The translations under genes were made by a program, and so were the position numbers. From Proteiniphilum sp. (GTDB lineage: Bacteria > Bacteroidota > Bacteroidia > Bacteroidales > Dysgonomonadaceae), in the NCBI GenBank assembly GCA_012728465.1, contig JAAYFB010000319.1, positions 1 through 12,836 on the forward strand: DNA of 12,836 nt, read 5' to 3'. Below, piece by piece: positions 7,125 to 12,836 of the stretch. Every line of letters begins with the position of its first letter. The first letter of the stretch is position 1. Below the pieces are notes generated by a model. The model worked only from the letters and a program-made list of their open reading frames with translations. It had not been told where the DNA came from and searched no databases.

Positions 7125-8687
7125 TTAACCTACTCTAACCTCTATCACAGCTATTTCTCTTTCGCCTCCATCAGGACCAATAGCCTTTACCCCTGAAATA
7201 TAAAAATAAGCTCCACGTTGTAGTCTGCGAATTTGTTCTTTCTGTCGTGAAGAGAAGTTCGCACCATCAGACACTTCAGGTATCGCATTACCCATGGAGT
7301 CGAAAAATACTGTTCGGAAACTCGTTACTCTAAATGGTATATTCAGAATACCATCATCGATGGCAGCACTAATTCCTCCGGTATTCATCAATACTGCTTT
7401 TGATAGGGTACCTCCTTTAAACATAGCAGGATTGCCATTTGCATCAGTGTAATTGATAAATGGAGTGGGATCGGGTAATGCACGAACTCTAAACTTCTTA
7501 GTAGCCATCCTCACAGTTTGAGAACCTTGTCGTGCCGATATTGAAATCTCTACATCAGTACCTACGGTAGCTGGTTTGGCTACCCACATTGTCCCTTTGC
7601 GAGTTAATGTTCCATTCGTCATTTGCGCAACCACATCATTTGGAACTACTCCTGGTACCGATATACTTATTTCATTATCAATACCTGCATATAGCACATT
7701 CATTAATGTAGGAGCAATTGTAGCCATGGGCTCAATAACTGTATAACTATCTGAAAACTGGCGACGCATCACATTTCCATCACCACTTGTCATCTCAATA
7801 TATCCTTTTACAGGAAATTGACCGACTCTTCCACCCGATGCAGTAAATATTCCATCTGAAGATTCTGCTAGCTTAGCTCCATTTACGTAGGTAGTTTGAA
7901 TTTGTGTAGAGTCTTCTGCCGACAATACTATGCGAGCAGTATATGGCGAACCTTGAATAACCACTTTAGATTCGGGAATAACATAAGCATTTACCTTGTT
8001 CACCCTAAAGTCTCCAACATCCACATAGTTTAGCAAAGAGTTTAATGCTTCGCCTTCCGACATACGTATATCGTTTTGAAGTTTGGTAAGTATTGTTACT
8101 GCTGCAGACACAGGCATATTATAAAAAAGTGACTCTTCCCAATTATTATTGTCTCCAGATTTGCTTGCCCCTTGTGGGGAAATATCTAAGCTTTTCTCAA
8201 TAATTGTCCGTCGGTCATTATCTGCAACCATACTAGTTAGCATATCTTTGTATTGTATTATCCCATTTCTAAGGTTTTCACCCTCTTTGTCTATCGGAGA
8301 AAGCATCACGACAGATGCAGCATCTAGGTTTTCGCGGTTATGGATATTTTTTACATCTCCTTTTTTACCATCAGCTTGCTTCACCATTCTAACCTTTAGC
8401 TCCTCGATGTGCGAAACTATGGAGTCACCCTTCTGTTTCACAAGTAACCCTTTATCATACCACTCTCCCGCCTTCTCTCTGTTTTGAGAATTATATCGCT
8501 CGAGTTCCGACATAATTAAGCCATTGCGATTAGATATATTGTCGGACGAACTACTAAGGCTATCCTCCACAATATCAAACCCATTTAGCACATCAACCGA
8601 TACGTTGAGAGCCAACATGGCGATGAAAACCAAATACATTAGGTTAATCATCTTCTGACGTGGAGAATTTGAGAATCTATTTGCCAT
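7125..8687 (-). CDS. porM: Type IX secretion system motor protein PorM (GldM family)
   Basis: PorM is the long periplasmic shaft of the T9SS motor. One N-terminal helix sits in the PorL bundle in the inner membrane, and the periplasmic part reaches the PorK/PorN ring. The 520-residue length is normal. The N-terminus NRFSNSPRQKMINLMYLV leads into a single transmembrane helix (about 14-33), the most conserved part of the family. Residues about 35-225 are mainly helical and charged, matching the D1 domain. From about 225 on the sequence becomes beta-rich, matching domains D2-D4 (for example PGVVPNDVVAQMTNGTLTRKG around 345-365). The C-terminus around 480-520 (SSRQKEQIRRLQRGAYFYIS) is the conserved end of D4. 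It follows porL by 22 bp and precedes porN by 45 bp. No signal peptide is cleaved; the helix acts as an anchor. Confidence 0.97.
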   Translation of the reverse strand: MANRFSNSPRQKMINLMYLVFIAMLALNVSVDVLNGFDIVEDSLSSSSDNISNRNGLIMSELERYNSQNREKAGEWYDKGLLVKQKGDSIVSHIEELKVRMVKQADGKKGDVKNIHNRENLDAASVVMLSPIDKEGENLRNGIIQYKDMLTSMVADNDRRTIIEKSLDISPQGASKSGDNNNWEESLFYNMPVSAAVTILTKLQNDIRMSEGEALNSLLNYVDVGDFRVNKVNAYVIPESKVVIQGSPYTARIVLSAEDSTQIQTTYVNGAKLAESSDGIFTASGGRVGQFPVKGYIEMTSGDGNVMRRQFSDSYTVIEPMATIAPTLMNVLYAGIDNEISISVPGVVPNDVVAQMTNGTLTRKGTMWVAKPATVGTDVEISISARQGSQTVRMATKKFRVRALPDPTPFINYTDANGNPAMFKGGTLSKAVLMNTGGISAAIDDGILNIPFRVTSFRTVFFDSMGNAIPEVSDGANFSSRQKEQIRRLQRGAYFYISGVKAIGPDGGEREIAVIEVRVG

Positions 8688-8709
8688 CTCTATTATATAT
8701 CTTTAATAA

Positions 8710-9480
8710 TTACTGAATGGTAGGATTATTACTAGCAGTCATGGCCTGTATCATGCGACCATAGATTCTGTTCAACTCCTGTATTTGTAGAGTCATCTTC
8801 TCGGTCTCATTCTTAAATGAAGAGCTATCGGGCAAACTACCACTATACATCTCTTTTATATTACTTAATCCTTTATTAATATTCTCAATAGTCTCTATTT
8901 GGCTACTTATTCCTTTTAGCTGAATTTCGTAAATTGTATTCAATCCACTAATATTTCTATTTAGAGCCTCCATTTGTTGCACATAGCCTAATGAATTGGC
9001 ACCTATGTTGTGCGAGTTATCAATAATGTGTTTATATGATTTTTGTAGCGATTCCGATACTGCTGTAAGCGTATCTACAGCTTTAGCAAATTGAGCTACA
9101 TTTTGTGACACAGATCCTAAATGCCCCACATAATCACCCTCTGCCACATTGTTGTGGCTTGCTTGTGGTGGTTGTGCCACGTATTGTCTCGATACATAGT
9201 CAGGTCTTTGTTCTAGCTTGCCACTCTCTAAGGAATTAAAAACATTCTCCCAATCGAAGCTCTTAGGCGGTCTATCCAATCCGTAAAGAATGAATACAAT
9301 GACTTCAACCGCCATACCCGTTCCAAAGATAATATTCCCCCAGGGTCCCCACAGGTGTAATACTTTTACCATGGCACCAAGTATCACAATGGCAGCCCCA
9401 AAGCTATATCCATATTGCAATAGTCGCTGCCCTGAATCAGTTTGCAGGAAGTTTTCTATTTTTCTAATGACTTTATTCAT
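8710..9480 (-). CDS. porL: Type IX secretion system motor protein PorL (GldL family)
   Basis: PorL forms the inner-membrane pentameric motor that is thought to use the proton gradient to drive T9SS export together with PorM. It has 256 residues. Two transmembrane helices lie at about 24-43 (YSFGAAIVILGAMVKVLHLW) and 48-68 (GNIIFGTGMAVEVIVFILYG). Both charged residues expected inside the membrane in this family are present: K39 in the first helix and E59 in the second. The rest (about 70-256) is cytoplasmic and predicted largely helical or coiled coil, with a Gln/Pro-rich joint around 100-115. DRPPKSFDWENVF (69-81) just after the second helix is a family signature. The gene lies 29 bp after porK and 22 bp before porM, the usual order. 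Confidence 0.97.
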   Translation of the reverse strand: MNKVIRKIENFLQTDSGQRLLQYGYSFGAAIVILGAMVKVLHLWGPWGNIIFGTGMAVEVIVFILYGLDRPPKSFDWENVFNSLESGKLEQRPDYVSRQYVAQPPQASHNNVAEGDYVGHLGSVSQNVAQFAKAVDTLTAVSESLQKSYKHIIDNSHNIGANSLGYVQQMEALNRNISGLNTIYEIQLKGISSQIETIENINKGLSNIKEMYSGSLPDSSSFKNETEKMTLQIQELNRIYGRMIQAMTASNNPTIQ

Positions 9481-9509
9481 TTCTATTTCGCTTTCTTTTC
9501 TATTATTGA

Positions 9510-10955
9510 TTATCTTCGTGACGAATTATCACCTAGTTGAGTCCTTACACATCTAAAGCCTATGTACGAGCGTCCTCTGTTTTGAAACTCCATATCTCGC
9601 ATATCGGAACGAATAAATGTTGACACATCTTTCCACGATCCACCTTTCACAACCTTCTTTTTCATCGCATATGGATCTTCAATTGCCGCATTGTATTTAT
9701 ACTCTGGATTTACATCACTCATTACTTTATTTCCTGATTCAGTATATGCAGTTGATGTCCATTCGGCCACGTTGCCTGCCATATCATAAAGCCCTATACT
9801 ATTTGGTTGATAACTTCGCACTTTTGCAGGAATAAGGTTTTTATCGGCCGCATAAGCACCTTCACCTGGTTTAAAGTTTGCCATAAAGCACTCATCATCA
9901 ATTTCGGCCGAACCAGCACCCCAAGGGTATATATTATCAGTTTTGCCACTTCGTGCAGCCATTTCCCATTCTGCCTCGGTTGGCAATCTATACTTTTCAA
10001 TCTTCACATTGTTGCGTTGCAGGCTTTTACGCAAATACATTGTTCGCCATTCACAAAAAGCAGTTGCTGCCTCCCACGATACTCCCACCACAGGATGATG
10101 AGCATAGGATGGATGCGAAAAATAATTTCGCATATATGGCTCATTGTAAGAAAACTCAAAATCATTAATCCAACTTGTAGTGTCGGGATATACGTTTACT
10201 ATCTTAGTATGGACAAAATCATACAGGCTAGTAAGAGGTCTAGTTATTGTTTCATTAACTATCTTACCATCATCATTTATGTATGCTGTATCTTTTGATA
10301 TTATTATTTCCTCAACTATTACCTCGTCAGAGTTTATTAAATAATCAGTGTTTAATATCCTATCTTTAGGATTCAGCCTATTATGTCTTTTAGCTGCCTC
10401 AGTTTCATCAAACCACTCATATTTAAAATTCATTTGGCTAGCGTCTAGCATTTTCTGCCCTGTGATGGGATGAATGACATATACACTGTTAATGGCAGCC
10501 TCTTCCTCTTCAGTGTTTCGTGTCCAGGGTATGGGTATGCTCCAATCCAATCGTGGAGTTATGGGATCACCAAACTCATCTTCAGTTATTTTATAAAACT
10601 CATCACCCGCATAGGCTGGGTCGGCCAATCGTTCGCGAATGATGGAATCTCGCACCCAGTAAACAAACTGCTTATATTGAGAATTGGTTATCTCGGTTTC
10701 GTCCATCCAAAAGTTATCAACAGACACACCACGTGTAGGAATAGTTATGCCCCAAAGAGAATCTATTTCTCCAGGCCCCATCACATATGCACTTCGTGTT
10801 ACGAGCACCATATTATATGGAGTTGCCTCATTCCAGTATTTTCCAACGGGCACTCCCGTTAGCTCTCCGCCAATACCCCGACTAACTCCACTTCGTCCAC
10901 ACGAAAATAGAGCTAGCAATAATAACACTGGGATAATTATTTTTTTTACGTTCAT
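9510..10955 (-). CDS. porK: Type IX secretion system outer-membrane-anchored lipoprotein PorK (GldK family)
   Basis: PorK is a lipoprotein that builds the periplasmic ring with PorN. It has 481 residues. Residues 1-18 are a lipoprotein signal, with the lipidated cysteine probably C19 in ALFSCGRSG; the -2 phenylalanine is unusual for a lipobox. The rest has the formylglycine-generating-enzyme (FGE/sulfatase-modifying) fold: MDETEITNSQYKQF (84-97), PVVGVSWEAATAFCEWR (288-304), RLPTEAEWEMAAR (323-335), DMAGNVAEWT (391-400), KGGSWKD (437-443) and YIGFRCVRTQ (464-473). The stretch of about 145-285 between the first two blocks is a long insertion seen in GldK proteins rather than in true FGE enzymes. 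Family members are structural and are not known to modify sulfatases. The gene is second in the operon, 35 bp after porP and 29 bp before porL. Confidence 0.96.
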   Translation of the reverse strand: MNVKKIIIPVLLLLALFSCGRSGVSRGIGGELTGVPVGKYWNEATPYNMVLVTRSAYVMGPGEIDSLWGITIPTRGVSVDNFWMDETEITNSQYKQFVYWVRDSIIRERLADPAYAGDEFYKITEDEFGDPITPRLDWSIPIPWTRNTEEEEAAINSVYVIHPITGQKMLDASQMNFKYEWFDETEAAKRHNRLNPKDRILNTDYLINSDEVIVEEIIISKDTAYINDDGKIVNETITRPLTSLYDFVHTKIVNVYPDTTSWINDFEFSYNEPYMRNYFSHPSYAHHPVVGVSWEAATAFCEWRTMYLRKSLQRNNVKIEKYRLPTEAEWEMAARSGKTDNIYPWGAGSAEIDDECFMANFKPGEGAYAADKNLIPAKVRSYQPNSIGLYDMAGNVAEWTSTAYTESGNKVMSDVNPEYKYNAAIEDPYAMKKKVVKGGSWKDVSTFIRSDMRDMEFQNRGRSYIGFRCVRTQLGDNSSRR

Positions 10956-10990
10956 AATATATATGTCGGTATAATTATTTTATTTCTAAT

Positions 10991-11977
10991 TTATAATAAT
11001 CTAATACTTTTGTGAGGCTGAGGTTTTGGTCTAAACAAATCCAGATCAAAATTGTACTGCACCATCACCTCATGATTAGAACCTGCGTCCTTGCCTATTC
11101 CATTCCTATTTTGATCGAAAGCATATTTAAATGACATATTACTAACAGATAATCCTGCAAAAATAGAGAAGCCTTTATCTCCTCGCCATGCAGTTCCTGC
11201 CGAGTATTTCTCGTTCCAAACAAACTGCATCGCAGCATTCAAGTCATACGAAACATCATCGATACGTGCAAACACCATTGGCTGTAATTCAAATAACGTA
11301 TTAAATAATCTAATATTGCATCCAGCCATCAAATTATAGGAGATTGGTATTTTAGATAATGTAGAATCATTGGCGATAACACCCATATCGTTGTCTTTAT
11401 GCAACTTCAAACTGTAATACTTGGGTTCATTGATATGATTAACTCCAACTCCAACGAAAAATCTATTTGAAGTCCACGATAATCCTGCACTCAAGTCAAC
11501 TCTTTTTTTATCTACAAGATTGGCAATTACAGTTTTTTCATCATCTATTGAATCAATATTTAAGTAACAAGATGCAGCATCAAAATTTATGTCATATACA
11601 CCAAGCTGCAATCCCGCATTTAGCCAACCCTTTCCTGCTTTATGCTTGTACGTATATTGGGCAGCCATAAATGAGTTTCGTTCTTTAGCAACATTAGTGT
11701 TAGAAAGTACAATACCTACTCCATGAGCTAAGCCCAAAAACTTAAGGGGTGAGTTAGCCGATAGTTGCACTACTTGTGGGGCATCCTTTGCCTTATCCCA
11801 ATGCTGCTTGTAGAGCACTGATGCACTGATCTTATCGTTTTCGCCAGCAAATGAAGGATTGACACTCGTTTTATTATCCCAAAACTGAGTATAAGGCAGA
11901 TCCCATTGCGCCTTTAAGTCGAAAGACAAAAGCAACAAACCAAGACTTGTCAATATTATATATACTACTCTTCTCAT
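10991..11977 (-). CDS. porP: Type IX secretion system outer-membrane protein PorP (PorP/SprF family)
   Basis: PorP is an outer-membrane beta-barrel of the T9SS that associates with the PorK/PorN ring; in this family it is required for secretion or for anchoring exported proteins. I chose the ATG at 11977, giving 328 residues. MRRVVYIILTSLGLLLLSFD then forms a clean signal peptide ending near LKAQ. An upstream in-frame start at 12064 would put 29 non-signal-like residues in front and would overlap the predicted promoter. The mature N-terminus QWDLPYTQFWDNKTSVNPSF is the family hallmark, with the NPSFAG motif and the following KQHW segment. The rest shows alternating amphipathic strands with conserved features such as HGVGIVLSN, HKAGKGWLNAGLQLGVYD and KYAFDQN. 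The sequence ends about ten basic residues after the final strand. It is the first gene of the por operon, 35 bp before porK. Confidence 0.95.
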   Translation of the reverse strand: MRRVVYIILTSLGLLLLSFDLKAQWDLPYTQFWDNKTSVNPSFAGENDKISASVLYKQHWDKAKDAPQVVQLSANSPLKFLGLAHGVGIVLSNTNVAKERNSFMAAQYTYKHKAGKGWLNAGLQLGVYDINFDAASCYLNIDSIDDEKTVIANLVDKKRVDLSAGLSWTSNRFFVGVGVNHINEPKYYSLKLHKDNDMGVIANDSTLSKIPISYNLMAGCNIRLFNTLFELQPMVFARIDDVSYDLNAAMQFVWNEKYSAGTAWRGDKGFSIFAGLSVSNMSFKYAFDQNRNGIGKDAGSNHEVMVQYNFDLDLFRPKPQPHKSIRLL

Positions 11978-12034
11978 ATGTAATATAGTAAACTGACAAA
12001 TGGTCAATAAATTGTATGGATTGAGTTTTTTTAC

Positions 12035-12064
12035 AAAACTTATACATTCTGATAACGAAACCAA
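12035..12064 (-). promoter_or_regulatory. Candidate promoter of the porPKLMN operon
   Basis: On the minus strand TTG (12064-12062) is followed, after a 19-nt spacer, by TAAGTTTT (12042-12035), a one-mismatch fit to the Bacteroidota -7 box TAnnTTTG. This predicts a transcript start about 50 nt ahead of the porP ATG at 11977. It is the best candidate between porP and the repeats, and it argues against the longer porP start at 12064, which it overlaps. Confidence 0.5.
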
Positions 12065-12221
12065 TGAATTTACCTATATCCTAAGCCTCACTTTCACACC
12101 AACAGGCATACAGTATATTAATTGAAAACTAATACTAAAGAAATGGCATATTCCACCAGCACTTAAAGCTAACGTTATTTTCATATGCAGAATAAAGCTA
12201 TGCAAGCAAATTAACATTAAT

Positions 12222-12252
12222 AAAAAATGTGGCTCTATTACGTTTTGTGTGG
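12222..12252 (+). repeat. Degenerate intergenic repeat, copy E (forward)
   Basis: AAAAAATGTGGCTCTATTAC followed by GTTTTGTGTGG resembles the reverse complement of copy C, with two single-base insertions and about two substitutions in 30 bases. It lies about 270 bp from the main cluster of copies and ends shortly before a TAACTTTG box at 12271. Confidence 0.55.
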
Positions 12253-12493
12253 GTGATTACATAAAATACATAACTTTGCACTATGTATAGCATAGAAATA
12301 CTAATCATTGTATTAAGTCTTTCCTCTTCATGTCATGTTGAGAAGGTTAAGTTTTTAAGTCCTTCAACATAAAGTTAATTTATTCACATTCACAAAACTG
12401 GTAAATGTGAGTAAAGATTAAAATATACAGACTGTTTTTGATAAATTGCTGACAGACTGATTGTTGAATACATTTACTAGTTTAACATTATGA

Positions 12494-12519
12494 GAAAAAG
12501 TGACCTAAACACATTTGTG
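12494..12519 (+). repeat. Degenerate intergenic repeat, copy A (forward)
   Basis: GAAAAAGTGACCTAA is followed by ACACATTTGTG. It aligns without gaps to copy B over 26 bases with five mismatches. It contains the dyad CACA-TT-TGTG at 12510-12519. Its first 15 bases are inverted with respect to copy D at 12772-12786. Confidence 0.65.
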
Positions 12520-12576
12520 ATTGACAGCATATTGTTCAAATCATCTTCAAACACATATGTAAATGACAATATATTG
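12507..12576 (+). repeat. Two-unit imperfect tandem repeat, 42-bp period
   Basis: A 28-base block at 12507-12534 (AAACACATTTGTGATTGACA plus GCATATTG) recurs at 12549-12576 with five mismatches, a shift of 42 bp. The first unit overlaps repeat copy A; the second carries the dyad variant CACA-TA-TGTA but lacks the GAAAAAGTGGC part. Confidence 0.6.
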
Positions 12577-12661
12577 ATGCGATTCTCCTGAAAAACAGAT
12601 TGATTTGGTATTATTAACGTGCCAAAGCTCATGAATCAACCTTTGTTTTTAACAATCTGGC

Positions 12662-12687
12662 GAAAAAGTGGCTCAAACACAAATGTG
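12662..12687 (+). repeat. Degenerate intergenic repeat, copy B (forward arm of a hairpin)
   Basis: GAAAAAGTGGCTCAA is followed by ACACAAATGTG. Bases 12663-12676 are perfectly complementary to 12731-12744 in copy C, giving a 14-bp stem, and further partial pairing extends inward. It contains the dyad CACA-AA-TGTG at 12678-12687. Confidence 0.75.
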
Positions 12688-12717
12688 TTTTAGGACTATT
12701 TGGTCACGGTGTACAAA

Positions 12718-12746
12718 AACACAAATGTAATTGAGCCACTTTTTTC
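12718..12746 (-). repeat. Degenerate intergenic repeat, copy C (reverse arm of the hairpin)
   Basis: Read on the minus strand it is GAAAAAAGTGGCTCAATTAC followed by ATTTGTGTT. With copy B it makes an inverted pair about 85 bp across. On the minus strand TACATTTG (12729-12722) fits TAnnTTTG exactly, with TTG at 12749-12747 and a 17-nt spacer, so this copy also resembles a promoter pointing toward porP. Confidence 0.7.
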
Positions 12747-12761
12747 CAATTTTCTTGAAAT

Positions 12762-12789
12762 ACAAGTTGTATTGACTCACTTTTTCACC
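12762..12789 (-). repeat. Degenerate intergenic repeat, copy D (reverse)
   Basis: Read on the minus strand it begins GGTGAAAAAGTGAGTCAATA and continues CAACTTGT. It is the most diverged of the clustered copies. It faces copy A, so that A-B and C-D form a nested inverted arrangement across about 293 bp (12494-12786). Confidence 0.5.
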
Positions 12790-12836
12790 TCAATCTTTAT
12801 GCATATATATGTTTATTAACACTAATGGGTGCGGAT

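Larger units (their letters stand above)
12065..12836. other. Intergenic region of about 770 bp upstream of porP, no convincing gene, repeat-rich
   Basis: No reading frame here has protein-like features over a useful length. The longest I traced is 51 codons on the minus strand (12632-12477), which consists largely of repeat sequence. A 29-codon plus-strand frame (12283-12372, MYSIEILIIVLSLSSSCHVE) begins a few bases after a TAACTTTG box and looks faintly like a lipoprotein signal, but it is too short to trust. No tRNA or rRNA is seen. Two hairpins lie at 12335-12370 (10-bp stem with a 2-nt bulge) and 12384-12410 (7-bp stem). The main content is a degenerate repeat family, listed separately. 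The window ends before the next gene is reached. Confidence 0.6.

Noticed and set aside
8149..8487. 112-codon open frame on the plus strand
   Set aside because: It is antisense to the D1 region of porM, is Ser/Phe/Cys-rich, and has no motif or plausible start context.
9807..10298. 163-codon open frame on the plus strand
   Set aside because: It is antisense to porK, whose reading is certain. The translated product has no recognisable motif and an odd Ser/Cys/His/Ile-rich composition.
9510..10955. Formylglycine-generating enzyme (sulfatase activator)
   Set aside because: The FGE fold is clear, but the lipoprotein signal, the long insertion and the position between porP and porL identify PorK/GldK, which is structural.
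11978..12064. N-terminal extension of porP from an upstream ATG at 12064
   Set aside because: The extra 29 residues would bury the signal peptide and would overlap the best promoter candidate. The ATG at 11977 gives a standard signal peptide.
12477..12632. 51-codon frame on the minus strand
   Set aside because: Its sequence is largely made of the degenerate repeats, with internal similarity (ILSFTYVF and MLSITNVF) that follows from the DNA repeat rather than from protein conservation.
12494..12786. Intact insertion sequence or MITE bounded by copies A and D
   Set aside because: No transposase frame lies inside, the outer arms match only imperfectly, and I could find no flanking target-site duplication. 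It is recorded only as a repeat arrangement.
12222..12789. CRISPR array
   Set aside because: The copies are in both orientations, diverged and irregularly spaced, with no uniform spacers and no cas genes nearby.

Overview
The window is a chromosomal segment from a low-GC Bacteroidota bacterium, most likely of the order Bacteroidales. Three things point there: a complete porP-porK-porL-porM-porN block (the core of the type IX secretion system, T9SS, which is confined to this phylum), several upstream regions carrying the Bacteroidota -7 promoter box TAnnTTTG, and an almost complete lack of Shine-Dalgarno sequences. The species cannot be named from this sequence.

Layout, left half (+ strand). 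The window opens inside a rhomboid protease gene (1-471). A second rhomboid with a C-terminal cytosolic extension follows (452-1342), then a membrane-anchored endonuclease/exonuclease/phosphatase-fold protein (1326-2450). These three genes overlap end to end. After a 112-bp AT-rich gap come queD and queE (2563-3490, overlapping), two steps of the 7-deazaguanine (preQ0/queuosine) pathway. Ribonuclease Z follows (3527-4441), so two neighbouring functions concern tRNA maturation. Next is a small secreted protein that is little more than a signal peptide, a short linker and a T9SS type A C-terminal sorting domain (4545-4862). Then comes aspartate-semialdehyde dehydrogenase, asd (4996-5997).

Layout, right half (- strand). 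A hairpin terminator at 6019-6054 separates asd from the convergent T9SS operon. Read in its own direction the operon runs porP (11977-10991), porK (10955-9510), porL (9480-8710), porM (8687-7125) and porN (7079-6084), with gaps of 22 to 45 bp and a plausible promoter upstream of porP at 12035-12064. PorL and PorM form the inner-membrane motor, PorK and PorN the periplasmic ring attached to the outer membrane, and PorP an outer-membrane beta-barrel that works with them. The CTD-only protein on the other strand is a predicted substrate of this machine.

The last 770 bp (12065-12836) hold no convincing gene. They contain a family of degenerate repeats about 26-30 bp long, roughly GAAAAAGTGGCTCAA followed by CACA-N2-TGTG. 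There are copies in both orientations, including a nested inverted arrangement, and one copy matches the Bacteroidota promoter consensus. This repeat field and the orphan sorting-domain protein are the least explained parts of the window. The T9SS genes are well conserved and are not a new system.
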